From: Cheiracanthium punctorium
Taxonomy: Eukaryota > Arthropoda > Arachnida > Araneae > Cheiracanthiidae
NCBI GenBank assembly: GCA_038373885.1
Contig: JAWZYV010013172.1
Coordinates: 248,001-312,000 of the forward strand
Reading direction: 5' to 3'
Length of the DNA: 64,000 nucleotides
The notes beneath the pieces are model-generated. The model was not told the DNA's origin, did not search any database, and saw only the letters and a list, made by a program, of their open reading frames with translations. A program made the position numbers and the translations under genes. Below, one piece after another: positions 12,279 through 24,017 of this stretch (positions are counted from its first letter, which is position 1; each line of letters opens with the position of its first letter).

Positions 12279-12980
12279 CAAGGGGTGATCAAATGAAAAG
12301 GTACGAAACGACACGGTGGGTACAAATGTAGACTTTATTCAAAATATACACCATAGGCCTGAGCACAACGATCCCACTGACGAACAAGCCGCAGGATTCC
12401 TTGTTCCCAGAATTCCTGTGGCCGTGACGAGACCCAGTCCGTCACAGCGTCCTTGAGTACGTCGTCCGAGTTGAAGTGCTTCCCTTTCAGGTGGTTTCTT
12501 CAGTGGAACCAATACATGGAAATCGCATGGCGACATGTCCGGACTGTAGGGCGGATGGTCCAGCGTCTCCCACTTGAACTTGGCCAGTTCCTTGGCGAAA
12601 ACGGACGTTCGATTTTCTCATTGACTTGTGGGACACACAGCCTTCCCAGTATACGATCATCACCCGCGATGAATAATGGCCGGTTTAACACCTTCCGCTT
12701 TCAGAAATCGGATAACGCCTCACTTCTTCTAAATCGTCGAATTTTGCAATGTGAACGCCATCCTGTCCTCACACGCACTGCCGCATCAATTGGACGTAGG
12801 AGGGTGCTTTTTACAAGAGCTTCTGCTCTCTCCTGCGGGCCCCGGCATGTTCCTATCCACACAAAAGGCTCCAATCGCATTCCTAGATGTCTCACTACGT
12901 GCTCTCATAGCTGCATGGACAAATATGATAACGGTTAGGTTGTTGTGACGTTTCGTACCTTTTCATTTGATCACCCCTTG
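12279..12980 (-). mobile_element. mariner-like element, internally deleted, perfect 32-bp TIRs
   Basis: The left TIR starts CAAGGGGTGATCAAATGAAA. The right end is its exact reverse complement over 32 bp (12279-12310 and 12949-12980), with TA on both sides. Full mariners are about 1.3 kb; this is 702 bp. The interior encodes remnants of both ends of a mariner transposase joined by an internal deletion. The perfect TIRs imply relatively recent activity or strong recent copying, by a transposase supplied in trans. Confidence 0.93.
12450..12730 (-). pseudogene. mariner transposase, N- and C-terminal remnants fused
   Basis: On the minus strand, GVIRFLKAEGVKPAIIHRG (helix-turn-helix of the mariner DNA-binding domain, about 12665-12722) leads through a QVNE segment straight into AKELAKFKWETLDHPPYSPD and MSPCDFHVLVPLKK (the catalytic D block of the C-terminal DDD domain, ending about 12495). 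Roughly 150 residues usually between these parts, including the first two catalytic Asp residues, are missing. Several stops and frameshifts follow. The protein cannot be active. Plus-strand ORFs over the same bases (12453-12938 and others) are shadows. Confidence 0.85.
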
Positions 12981-12982
12981 TA

Positions 12983-15111
12983 GTTGCGCTGAACACTGAC
13001 TTCAAGATAAAACTTTTTCCTCTATGACTGCAAAAAGATTACAAAGTCAAGGACAAAAAGCCTAACAACTTCTACATCGTTTGTACGATCCGCTTGAAAA
13101 TTTTCACAACTTTGTAAAAAAATATAGAAAACAAGCTGTCGATTTTAAAAATCCGAAAATCCACCCGCTCCCTCATTTTTAAGCGATTTTTCGCTATTTT
13201 CAGCACCATTTCGTTTCCGAGAGTCAAAAAAAGTGAATCATTTGCGTGACAAAATGACTTATTTTAAGTGAAAATGACGTCATACAATTGGGGGATTCCA
13301 ATACCTTTAAAATAATTTCTCCCGATTACACAGTTTATTATTATTTTTTCCCCCACAAATAAATCGTCTGCTGGATATTCGAATGTTTATGTACAAAACG
13401 AAAGCTTTCGACTGCGAAAAGATTCCGTGCGTTTCCAGATGTGCATGAAATTCAATTGGGCCTGTAATAAAAATTGAATATGAACTTATTTATTTTAGGT
13501 GGATGAAAGTTAAATGTATTGAATGAAAGACAAATTTCCTTAAAATGTTTTTTCTCTCGCCCGTTGTAATTGCCTTCACAAAAGGCTTTGACTTCTAGTT
13601 TTAGAGATATTCTTCTCTGCTCTGCGAAATGAAACAAAACAAAATTGGATGTTATTAAGTATTACAAAATGAAGCTTTGCATCGAAAATAGTGTCTGTAT
13701 ATTTAAAAGTTTTTCTATACGGGAGCACTCAAAATAATTTCAATACAATACGGTCAATGGCAGTTTAGAGACAGGCATCTATTTTAAGCATATAATACTA
13801 TCCTACAATATGATTAGCTAATAATCCGACGACGATCGTGTGCCTCCTTCAAAATTTGAGCCGAAAGCCGGCAATGTTGGCGACTTTTGCGATAAATTGC
13901 CAAATAGGGTGCGAAAAAAATGCTTTGAAAAAATGAACCGAACTTGGCGATATTTTTATTATTTTACGATAAATCGAAAAAGGTATTTACGTATTATCCC
14001 GGCGGTCATTAACGCCAAACTATTTTTTCCTCAAATTTCCTGGCAATCGTATTCCGAACCATCAATAATTTCATGTGTCTGGCATTTATCTTGGCGAAAA
14101 AGTTGCTCGTCTTGGCGGATCGCCTGGATAATAAATATGTAGTACCTCGAAAAATGTCTAATGTAATTATATTAAGCTATGTCGATTTCTTTAGGAATTT
14201 TGAAAATTCGTTACTCGCACTTTAATTAACTGATTTATTGTATTGTGTTTTGTTAAGGGCTATCTGCCTAGGAGTAGGAGGGGGTCTCCAACCGACGAAA
14301 ATTTGTTAATGCATTAGAACCCAAAACGGGTTAACATCCTTATGATTTCGGTTATTTGTCTGTTCTGATGTCCACCCATCCAGTGTTCTAACTGCTGTGG
14401 ATATACATCGATTTGTGCGAAATTTATGTTTTTTCTATGTACAGTACCATGTACCATATTGAAAATGGTGTATGTAGCATTGACAGTTCTTTTACAGGAG
14501 AAAAAAATCCAATGTATAGCACAGTCTAAAAAACATAACTAAAAGGGGGGGTTCGGGGGGGGGGTCTCCCCCTGTATCTGTTGACACAGAAATGACTGAA
14601 TCAACAGTCATTCTTGAAAACATATTTTAGAGATATTCGATTTTTGAAAGAAAACAAAGTTGGCATATATATTACTAAGGCTCTCAAAATGATGCTCTCC
14701 ATTGAGAATAACGTCCGTATTATTCATAGTTCTACAGGAGCACTCAAAAGAATTCCCATAAATTGCAGTCTGTGCCATTTGAGAGACACTAACGCATTTC
14801 TAGCACAAGACAATGAGTATAAAATTTTTATATTCTTCAGTTAAGCGCTAAAAAAATTAAAGGTCTTTTACAGGGTCTCATAAAATTGCATTTATAGTGA
14901 TAATACAACATTTTTTTATCTACGAAATCTCGCCAGTTTTAACTAAAATACATAGCAGATTTGGCGCAAAAATATTTTGTATTGGAAAGTGTTTTATAAT
15001 CTATGAGCTTGGCATGATTTATCTTTCTTGATTTTTTAAGGCAACAGATAAATCTTGCAATTCTTTTTTTCTTTCTTTCTTTCTTTTTATTTTTATTTAT
15101 TTATTTATTTA
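12983..15111. other. Interior of the 12-kb hAT: diverged repeated segments
   Basis: Segments at about 12055-12245, 13700-13800, 14340-14530 and 14730-14790 share motifs (ACAGGAGCACTCAA, GTACCATGTACC-like, CCAATACATTGC-like). This suggests an old tandem or dispersed repeat making up the element body. A G/C-run foldback lies at 14547-14576 and a TTTC/TTTA tract at 15067-15110. No coding homology was seen. Confidence 0.5.
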
Positions 15112-16173
15112 CTAGCTGAAGTACCCGTTCTTCGCACGGGAATGAATGGACTTTTTGATATTAATATTTGTTGTGATTACTATTTATTGTAATAAAGAGA
15201 TATAGCAAAATGGATATCACGTTATATTGTGTTCAATAATCATGCATACTGAATTTCAAGGCAATTGTTTTTACGGTGCAGAAGGCGATGCGGCGTAGCA
15301 CAATCTAGTGGCGAGTTTTAGCAAAAAGGATACGGCAAAAATATTCTTCGCATTCAGATATCGATGTATACGAATTTTCATGACGATCGGCTGAATAGTC
15401 TTGAAGTTCATGTGTTGACGGGACATCTAGTGTCAAGTTATAGGAAAATGGATCGTGCCAAACTCTTCCCCGTGTTCAAATATCTATGTATACCTATTTT
15501 CATAGCGATCATTCGCACAGTCAAGAAGTGATACACTGCAGGGCCATCTAGTGGTTAATTAAAGTAATGATTTGCTACAGCGCCGTCATGTGGCGAGTTA
15601 TAGCAAAATGGATAACGCCAAAATATTCTCATTGTTCAAATATCTATGTATACTGATTTTCATAGCCACCGTTTGAATGGTCAAAAATTTGGCCTGCTGC
15701 AGCGTCATCTAGTGGTGAGTTAAAATAATAATGCATTGCAGTGTCATCTAGTGGCGAGTAACATCAAAAGTAACGCAGTTAGAATATATTCTTCGTGCTC
15801 AAATGTGTAAGTATAAAAAATTTTATGCCGAACGGTCGAACGGTATAGAAGTTGATGATTTGCAGCGCCATTTAGCGGCAAGTTACAGCAAAATGGATAG
15901 GGAAAAATATTCTCCGTGTTCTAATATTCGCGTGTACCAAATTTCATCGAAATTGGTTGGACGATATTCGCATAGCAAACGGCTAAACGGAATAGAATTC
16001 GACGTTCTGATGCGCCACCTAGTGAAAAGTTAGAGGAAAACGGATAGCATAAAAACCTTCTCCATGATAAAAGACTTAGGTGAACCAAATTTCATGGTGA
16101 TCGGTGAAACGGTGCTGGAGTTTTTCAACCTCCTACACACATACCAACATTCATTTTTATCTATAACCAGTCT
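15112..16173 (-). mobile_element. Helitron, family 2, reverse orientation
   Basis: The left edge is the reversed 3' end CTAGCTGAAGTACCCGTTCT, with a hairpin CCCGTTCTTCGCACGGG next to it and host A at 15111. This is the Helitron CTAG(T) end with its subterminal hairpin. The right edge near 16173 is a degenerate 5' end (ATTCATTTTTATCTATA). The interior consists of tandem diverged units containing CATCTAGTGGCGAGTTA-like blocks, shared with the element at 41165-43613. No Rep/helicase is encoded, so it is non-autonomous. Confidence 0.75.
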
Positions 16174-16489
16174 TATTATACGTATATACCAGTCTCAAGT
16201 AAAATCCAGTTTCAAATCTAAGCCTCGCCAAAGTGCCAGCATACGCCATTTTGCAAGAGTTTTTTCAGGGAATCATTCGAAGCATTGCCTTAGCAGCAAT
16301 CAAAATGGGAAATGGTTCGACCGCCAGGCATTTATTTGAAAAGTGGAATCCCTTAATACAGCCGCATTTTTTAAATTATCAACTATAACATGTTTTATTC
16401 ATCGTTACCTCGATGTACTAAATGCGAAGATTTCAATTTTCTGAAATTTGGCGGATTTCCCCCAAGTTAAATCAATGTACTCAATTGGC

Positions 16490-18316
16490 GAGAATTCTGA
16501 AGCTACATCGCTTGAAATGCCCTAATAACTGCATTATTTCTGCACGGATAGTTAAAATTTAATGCTGTATTCTAAGAAAACCTATACACTTGTTTTCAAA
16601 AATGCTATTCCCTTAAGCTCTCAGTAAATTGCGCCAAAAAGCCTAAAACTGTGCAAACCGCTAGAACTCACTCTCTAAAAATCGGCCTAGCAGCCATTTT
16701 TTTTTTCGCCAAACTAAAAAAAAATTACATATTAGTCTCGGATATCTTCGATCCTCATTGTTTTGCGTATAAAACATTTCATTCCTGCTCTCATTTCTTA
16801 TGCGCACACGATATTATAATTAAAAAAATAACCTAAAAAAATAAACTAAAAAAATCATTATTATTCTTTTATTTTTACTTTAAGAATTTAAAACATTTTA
16901 TTCGTCAAAATCGCCACACATGGCAACCAAGATGCTTATTTCACACACTTTTTTCACTACAGGGGTTAATATTACGTAAAGCTTTCTGCGTGGAGAACAT
17001 AAAAGATCTCTTAAATTCCGGGAACGGAAATAAAGTGGAGTTTCAAAGTTTTAAAGTGGACTATCATTTATTCTATATTATTTTACATATCTGTGTAAAA
17101 TTTCAGGCTGACAGGTCCATTTTTGTGGAATTGTATACTACCCAAATCAACAAATTGACAAACAGAATTTCATTTTTATTTATAAGATAACCTACGCTTG
17201 TTTTTAAAAATACCCTCTCATTAAATTGCGCCAAGCGCTAGAATCATAGAAAATCTGACACACTTTCAGATTTTTAAATACGCACTAAAGTGCTATATAT
17301 ATAAAAAGAGTTATAATCCATGGGTCTTCCCTATTTTCGTTCCTTCTTTCATTAAGTTGGAAAGTGTATCATTATTCATGAGTGTGATTAAACAAAATTA
17401 AAATTGATATTTCTAACATCCTTTTTTCTGGATGTAATACATTAGATGCAGAAAAGCTGCTCAGAAAAATGCACAATTCCAACTGAATGAAAATTTCAAA
17501 AACTTATACGCAGGTGTATTCATAACCCAAATAGCAGACGATTAAATTACGATAAATAGCGCCAAGCGTTAGAATCCTCCTCAAAATCGCGAGAATGCTG
17601 AAGATAGATCGCTTGAAATCCCTTAATAACTGCATTATTTTCGCACGGATCATTAAAATTTAACGCTGTATTCTAATAAAACCTTTGCACTTGTTTTCAA
17701 AAATCCGTTTCCTTAAGCTCTCAGTAAATTGCGCCTAGCCGGAAACTGTGCAAACCGCTAGAACTCACTTTCTCGGCATTTGAGCCATTTTATTTTTTCG
17801 CCAAACTAAAAAATTTTAACATATTAGCCTCGGAAATCTTCAATTCTTATTGTTTTGCGTATAAAACATTTCATTCCTGCTCCGATTTCCCATGCACACG
17901 ATATTATAATTAAAAAAAATATAACCTTACGAATATAAACTAAAAAAAAAAAAAAAAATCATTATTATTCTTTTTATTCTTACTTTGAGAATTTAAAACA
18001 TCTTATTCGGCAAAATCGCCACACCTGGCAACCACGATCCTTATTTCACACTTTTTTCACTACAGGGGTTACAATTACGGAAAGCTTTTTGCGTGCAGAA
18101 CATAAAAAATCTCTTAAATTCCGGGAACGGGTGGACTTTCAAAGTTTTAAAGTGGACTATGATTTATTCTATATTATTTTACATATCTGTGCAAAATTTC
18201 AGGCTGATAGGTCCATTTTTGTGGATTTGTATACAACTCAAATCCACAAACAAACAAACAAATAAACAAACAAACAAACAAACAAACAAACAGAATTTCA
18301 TTTTTATTTATAAGAT
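16490..18316. repeat. Large direct duplication (16490-17190 and 17583-18316)
   Basis: The two copies of about 700 bp start around 16490 and 17583. They share GCTTGAAAT(G/C)CC, AGCTCTCAGTAAATTGCG, GTGCAAACCGCTAGAACTC, CACTACAGGGGTTA and an end reading ATTTCATTTTTATTTATAAGA. That end, reversed, starts TC and follows an A, as in Helitron 5' ends, but no hairpin 3' end was found for either copy. Between them lies a unit like those at 44590-45840. Confidence 0.75.
18245..18292. repeat. (CAAA)n microsatellite
   Basis: A run of CAAA repeats with one interruption (AAATAAAC), at the end of the second copy of the 16490/17583 duplication. The first copy has only ACAAATTGACAAACAG there, so the array expanded after duplication. 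Confidence 0.9.
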
Positions 18317-18488
18317 TTATTTTGGATAAGACAATTTCTGAAGCTCTATATAGTGGAACTGTAAATCAGTTGTAGACAACTCATCGAAAGAATATATGTA
18401 TAACTCGGCTGTTCGAGCCTCGTCAATGGGAGACCCTCCTGAACCCCCCTAATTTTTTAGTTTCATGATTGCCATATTAAAACGATAT

Positions 18489-18958
18489 TAATGGACTACG
18501 TCATTTTATCTCTCATCTATCGTGTATTTTACCTGGTAACCCCATGTTGAATTTTTTAGGATTGTAACCTATTTATAGAAAAATACATGTGATGCACATT
18601 CTACAGCTTAGTAAATATTGTAACAATAGATTAAAGCTGTTGTGAACTAATAGTATTTAAATATATGTAAAATATACATGTGATGCATATTCTACAGCTT
18701 ACGAAATATTGTAACAATAGATTAAAACTGTTGTGAACTAATAGTATTTAAATAAACGGATGAAATTTTTAAACAATCATTTTATCAAATAAATTCAGCC
18801 TTACGGAGCTTATAGAAATCGGTGGTTTACGTAACACATACTAACATTTTCAGCGGACATTTCTTACTTTTATGTCGCGTTTTCGTAACGCATTTTCGTG
18901 TCTCATTTTTATGTCACATTTTCAAAAGGGGCTGAGAGATAAAATGACATAGTCATTA
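18489..18958. mobile_element. Unclassified TIR element (TAATGRACTAYGTCATTTTA)
   Basis: About 26 bp at each end are inverted repeats: TAATGGACTACGTCATTTTA on the left and TAATGACTATGTCATTTTAT on the right (read inward), both continuing to CTCTCA. AT-rich flanks hide any TSD. Inside is a 91-bp direct duplication (18581-18757; ACATGTGATGCA, GAACTAATAGTATTTAAAT). No ORF. Superfamily unknown. Confidence 0.6.
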
Positions 18959-19364
18959 ATATATTTAATGTGGCTGTTGCATACCTGCATTATTTAGTGA
19001 ACTCATTACCTAGGCGAAACTGAATGAGTATTCTAAAGTCAGCAATAAGGACACACACAGTATTCAACAATACTGTGGAACAAAAACACGGTTCTCAGAG
19101 AAAAATTTCACGGAGCATCCAAAAGGGTGAAATAAAAGAAAGACAGAAAGAAAGGCTGTATCATTATCTTTTCGTTGACTAAAAGCGACACTCGGACAAA
19201 CGGAGGAGGGGGGTATCCAGATCCTTGCACCACCCACCTATGGCCTTTAGAAAATGGATTCCTTACCAATAATGTTACATTTTTGTCTTTATTTGAAGAA
19301 TGAATCCAGAAATAAACAAAATATAGAAAGAAATCTAAGTGCCGAAACAAAAAAAAACCAGACT

Positions 19365-19570
19365 CAGGGTCTGATCAAGGGCGGATTAAAGGGAAGGGGT
19401 CGGAGGAGGCGACCGCCCCTCCCGAGAAAAATGAAATTAATGTAAACAATCCCAACTTATTTCCATAAAATTTATATATATCTATGTGAATCTTCCATCC
19501 AAGCTTCCACCCACGAAATTGTATTAATCCGTCAGTGGGCCGGATTATTCATTAGGCTGTTGTTCATTAG
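19365..19570 (+). mobile_element. hAT end (CAGGGCCGGATTATTC) carrying a 162-bp hAT MITE
   Basis: CAGGGTCTGAT at 19365 continues after the insertion as GGCCGGATTATTCATTAGG. Together they resemble the hAT end at 29467 (CAGGGCCGGATTATTCATTA). The MITE at 19376-19537 starts CAAGGGCGGATTAAAG and ends TATTAATCCGTCAGTG. The 8-bp flanks GGTCTGAT and GGCCGGAT (6 of 8) are its TSD. The partner end of the outer hAT was not found. Confidence 0.6.
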
Positions 19571-21470
19571 TTTTCTGTCCCGATCATTTCAGGGACTTTT
19601 CAGTAACAAGTCGAAAGAATTTTTTAATGAAGTTGTAATCAAACTTTTCAAAATGACTCAATAGAACGGAAATATTTGTGGCTATTTCTGAAGATGTTCT
19701 CTGGAACGCGAGTTGACCTTCTGCATTTCCCCGAGAGCTGAGATCCATAGGATTAAGATTGTAGGAAAAACGCGCCCCATAATCAATAATAATCCCCCAC
19801 GAAACAATAATTTTTATTTAAAATTGGACATAAAGTTATTTTGTTTTGCAGTAAATATGAGGATGGTATTTTAAACGGATGTTGGGCAGCCCAAAAGTTC
19901 TTTGGTTTTACAGTAAAGGTGGGTGGCTTTGGCGAAATTCGAAGGTGTACTAGGGTGTAAACCATCTTAGAAGGCTTTTGGTAGTTGGCTTGCTTTGATT
20001 TTACTTAATTATTTATTTTACATTTTACAATATTTAAACAAAGGCGAATTATTTTTTGAAACAATAATAATATATTGAATGTAAGTCATTTTTTTTATAG
20101 TTGGGGAATCCACTATTACGATAAATTATCTTATTAATCTCGGAAATTAACCACGTTAAATATAAAATAATTGATTTTTGGCCGCTCGAAACCACAGGTC
20201 AAGAGCGCGAATGCCAATACGTTCGTTCAAATAAAATAATTAGAACCAAGAGGATCTTCGCACGGTCGGGGTATCCGAGAATCCATAACCTCAGGCAAAC
20301 TGAAAACAAAAAGAATTTTCGTATACTCTAGATCCACAAAGAAACTCACAAATTACTTGTCACATTTAAGATTGTTATGTCTTGCAAAAACATTTGAAAG
20401 TAATACGATAATGAATATTTTATCCGAATTTTTTATTATTTATTATATAGATTATTCTATTTAGAAAAGATACAATCCTCTTATAAAGATTTTTTGAGCA
20501 AAATATTTTATATCATTTTAACGAGGATAAGTTGAAAAGTAATGTACGTATGCTTGTAGAACACTAACGAAATGACCTTTAGAAGTGTTCCAAGCGGTAT
20601 GTGGAAGTAACAGTCCCCTTGTACAAGCATGTACAGCTTAAATGCCTTCCGTGTATGCAGTATATTTTGAATGGTGGAGGTATTATTGTGCTAGATCTAT
20701 CTACCCCCAGTTCGATTTCTTATGAATTAACCCATTAAATAAATTAAGAGAAGTGAAAATATGTAACCTATTATTAGTAATGACCATCCAGATAATGAAA
20801 TAATTTTACAAGCATGTATTTTTATAGGTCAAAAAATAGTGTTTAAAGGCACAGTTTAAAATACAGATTGATTTCGAAGGTTCTATAAATTTTACAGAAA
20901 CAATTATTATTTTATCAGTGTAAACTTGTCTAGTTATATGTTTGCATATGGGAAAGGTGGGAAGTGTTAGAAATTCCAAATATATATCCATCAACATTAA
21001 CATTCATTAAAAAAAACCTGAGTTGTACGAATAAATAATTTTAAACATCGCTAGTCTCACGATCTATTTAGCGCCCACGCACCCCCTCACCCCCATGCAC
21101 ACACACACACACTTTATTTTGACGGGCATTTTTTCCGCACACTAATTTACTTGGAAAAATTGATTTGTCTAGTGTTAACTCAAAATTGTTCATTTTGAAT
21201 CCAGAAAATTCGTAAAAGTTGTGTTTTATTTTATTATCGCACAAAACCTACAGATTAGCTCACCCAAGGTGGAGGAAGGGCTGGGATAAACCTCTCGCAA
21301 ATATAACACGTGGGACCTTTTAGTTTTGTTTACATCTAATTAGCATTAGCAATACCATTAATTAGCACTAAACATAAATTGTAATATAATTAGCACTATT
21401 TATTTTTTCATTTAATTTAGCTCTACTACTTTAATGTGAGGGTGAACTCCTCCCCCTATATATATATATA
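19571..21470. other. AT-rich interval without recognised feature
   Basis: Inside the 12-kb hAT. There is a short (CA)n tract near 21101-21113 and a (TA)n tract at 21459-21470 that abuts the next element. No ORF with recognisable content on either strand. Confidence 0.5.
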
Positions 21471-22149
21471 TTAGGGTGGTTTCAAAAAAAAAATTTTTTT
21501 AATGTTGGACTCTCACCCCCCCCCCCCCCCACTTTGGTGACATTATGTGAGTTAATGCGCCTGTTCAAATATTAGATCATTTAAAGGTTATTTAGAGGTA
21601 GCTCAAAGACTTTGAAGTTTGCTAATTTTTGTGTCAAACTTCAAAGTTCAAACTATTGACTATCGTATTATAACGATAGTCAATACAGTAAATAAATATC
21701 AGTAAATCAAAGGTAATTACTAATAGCTTTTTAATGAATAGTAGTTTAGTTTTATTATATTTAATCATGAAACATTATCTATAAAAATACAAACACGATA
21801 ATGTCAAGTAATGTTGTCCATCTGTAAAACTAAAAAACTGAACAAATTAAAATGCACATTAGGATGGATTGCAAATTCATTGCTTTGGGTTTAGGAAGTT
21901 CTAGCAGCCTGCATGGTAGCACCCAACTTCATGAGTGTATTCTTCTCAGAGGTTTTGAATTGCTTCCTATGGGTCTCAACCACTTGCAAAAGATATTGTT
22001 TCTGCTCTTCATTTTTGGTAAATTTGTCGTTGAACTAAGTAATAAGAGCGACACCTCTTTCAGCACAGTCATTAACTACTTTAATACCTTTCACTATATC
22101 TCTGGATTTCTTGTAAGAATCTAATCCCTTCCATTCTGAGGGATCTACT

Positions 22150-23445
22150 TCTAAGAATGCAGTATCAAGTTACATTGAATTGAAGAGCGTCAGGGACTTC
22201 ACTGTCACAAAATCTTCTAACGATTTTAGGTCAATGTAATTTGTTTTGTCATCAAGTCGTTTCAATTGCTTTTGTGTCGTTTCTTTTTTTAAACCTTGAA
22301 CCATGCTCACTTTTGTTTCTGCAGACACATTGTTAGAAAACGAACTGAGCCCAACCAGTTCTTCTCCTAGGTACCAAAGATGTCGTTTTATTGCGGTTGT
22401 TTGTTGCCTTGCTTGCAATGTTTTTGTTGAATTCTGCATATTCGTGAAGTTTTACCAAAAACTGCAGATCATGAACAGGAGCTTCTGTTGCAATAGTAGC
22501 AGTAAACCAGTGCTTCATATATAAAAGTGGTACAAACAGGTTAAACTCTATCAAAGCATTCTTTTGTCTTGGTGTTAGTTTAAACTGTTAATGAAATAGC
22601 CATATCTTCAAACTGTAAATAATCTTTGCCATACACCGTGCATGATGGAAGGCACCTGGAGCTCTGAAGTGAATACCTTTAGGAGGAGTTTCACCTAAAA
22701 AGATCAGTACTAATTTAAGAAATTCTCTGTAGTCATCGCGGGATTGCTTCTCATTTCGTAAAGTTCTAAAGGCAAATTCTACAGCATTTTACTTCAGCTC
22801 TTGCAGTTTAGCAGCAACCGTTCTTCGATCAATCTCATTAGTTTTATATGCTTCAAACTTTTCTTGATCAATGAAGTTCCAATATTCTTTAAACTTTTGA
22901 AAAAGAAGAACATTTGGTCCAGATGGTCCAAAACACAGAATGAATACATCTGCAAGAATAATTTCATGGATATGACGTCGGCATGCAAAGTACAGCAGGT
23001 TTCTTTCTATATGTTTTTGAATGGAAGTGCAAGCTCCAGAATTTATGCCAGTGTTTATTGATGTAGTATCAAAGCATAATCCCTTGACTTGTTCAGTTAA
23101 TTTCCATTTTTCTAAGATTTTCACTGTAACTGCTGCTATTGCTTCACCTGTGCCATTTGGGATTTTAGGGACTCCAAGAAACTTTTCTAATCCACCTCCT
23201 GTGACAAACTAAGATTGAAAGCCTATCTATTTTCTCTGTGCCACTGCAAGAAATCCCTGGAAGTGATTTCCCATTCCAGTGTACCACAAAACTTATATCA
23301 GGATTTTATGCACTAAAATCATCTTTAACATTTTCCGCCATTTCCTTTCGGTAAGATATTCTTGCTTTTCTTACACTTCTTGATATATTGTAGTCAACCA
23401 CTTTAAGGCCTAAACTGTGTACAGTTGCTGCAATAACATTATTTT
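22150..23445 (-). pseudogene. Transposase remnant, FDTTSINTG / CRRHIHE type
   Basis: Reading on the minus strand, N to C: a segment with KVVDYNISRSVRKARISYRK (about 23420-23340); a segment with VTGGGLEKFLGVPKIPNGTG (about 23210-23150); then KGLCFDTTSINTGINSGAC and FACRRHIHEIILADVF (22789-23124); then MKHWFTATIATEAP (22333-22554) and HLWYLGEELVGLSSF (22170-22439). The order and motifs match a transposon-derived protein family I know from many arthropod and cnidarian genomes, usually annotated only as uncharacterised. FDTT with a downstream C..H is compatible with an RNase H-like catalytic core, but I cannot place the superfamily. Stops and frameshifts separate the pieces, so it is inactive. 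Confidence 0.7.
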
Positions 23446-23525
23446 GAGTTGGAAGTTATTATTTTGAGTTGGAGTAGAAGTTATTATTTGGAGTTGGAGT
23501 AAAAATTATTTAGAGTTCGAGGAAT
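23436..23525. repeat. Short minisatellite (GAGTTGGA-containing units)
   Basis: Four degenerate units of about 19-25 bp, each with TTATTATTTTGAGTTGGA or close variants. It lies just upstream of the transposase remnant, within the 21471-23849 element. Confidence 0.75.
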
Positions 23526-24017
23526 TGTTATGTCAGTTCCAGACGAGGACTAATCCTTGTCAGAAACTTAAATTATACTAAGCTTTTTGTCACTAAAACA
23601 AATATCTATTTTATAAACACATATTATTGCTATACCAACAGAAATGTAAATTCTTATACAGAAAACATGTTGTTTTCCATATATGCTAAAGTCGTAAACT
23701 TTAAAGCCTTTGAGCTACCTCTAAATAACCTTTAAATGATCTAATATTTTAGCAGGGGCATTAACTCACATAATGTCACCAAACTAGAGGGTGAGAGTTT
23801 AACTTTTCAAAAAAAAAAAAATTATCCATAGGCAGCAAAACCACCCTAATATATATATATATGTAGGTGCGTCACTGAGCAGGGGGGCCCCTTGGTAACA
23901 TTTGCTACGGGCCCCGCGCTGTCTTAATCCGGCACTGCGAACACCTTAGATGGAATTTCGTTGCACGAGTGTAACTCGTTTGGGAATTCGCGTTTACGAA
24001 TGCGGCCAGTGTTAAAA

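Larger units (their letters stand above)
21471..23849 (-). mobile_element. Unclassified DNA transposon with ~160-bp TIRs
   Basis: The ends TTAGGGTGGTTT and AAACCACCCTAA are inverted repeats. The similarity continues inward for about 160 bp, through GGTGACATTATGTGAGTTAA and AGGTTATTTAGAGGTAGCTC on both sides. The flanks are (TA)n on both sides, so the TSD cannot be read. The interior encodes remnants of one transposase on the minus strand. A perfect hairpin (TTGACTATCGT / ACGATAGTCAA) lies at about 21656-21685. Because the transposase family is not one I can assign, this element is a candidate for a poorly characterised superfamily. Confidence 0.8.
11909..23937. mobile_element. 12-kb hAT element, TSD CGAACACC
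   Basis: The termini are perfect 14-bp inverted repeats CAGTGCCGGATTAA, followed on both sides by shared GC-rich motifs (GTAGCAAATG, GGGCCCC). An identical 8-bp TSD CGAACACC flanks it (11901-11908 and 23938-23945). The interior holds a mariner deletion derivative, a Helitron, duplicated segments, a small hAT MITE in another hAT end, and an unclassified long-TIR transposon. No hAT transposase of its own was recognised. Without the identified inserts it is still several kilobases, so it may be a decayed full-size element. Confidence 0.92.
11204..24011. mobile_element. TIR element with CAGTGG..GCATTCGTAAAC ends
   Basis: The left end CAGTGGGTGCATTCGTAAAC and the reverse complement of the right end, CACTGGCCGCATTCGTAAAC, match at 17 of 20 positions. 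Inner parts also match in inverse (CTCGTGGCACGAG and CACTCGTGCAACGA). The flanking triplets are CTA and TTA, which could be a decayed TWA duplication of PIF/Harbinger type, but that is weak. Its own sequence is only about 0.7 kb on the left and 74 bp on the right of the 12-kb hAT inside it. The superfamily is uncertain. Confidence 0.55.

Noticed and set aside
12453..12938. 161-codon plus-strand ORF.
   Set aside because: It is antisense to the mariner transposase remnants and spans TIR-proximal sequence; no recognisable content.
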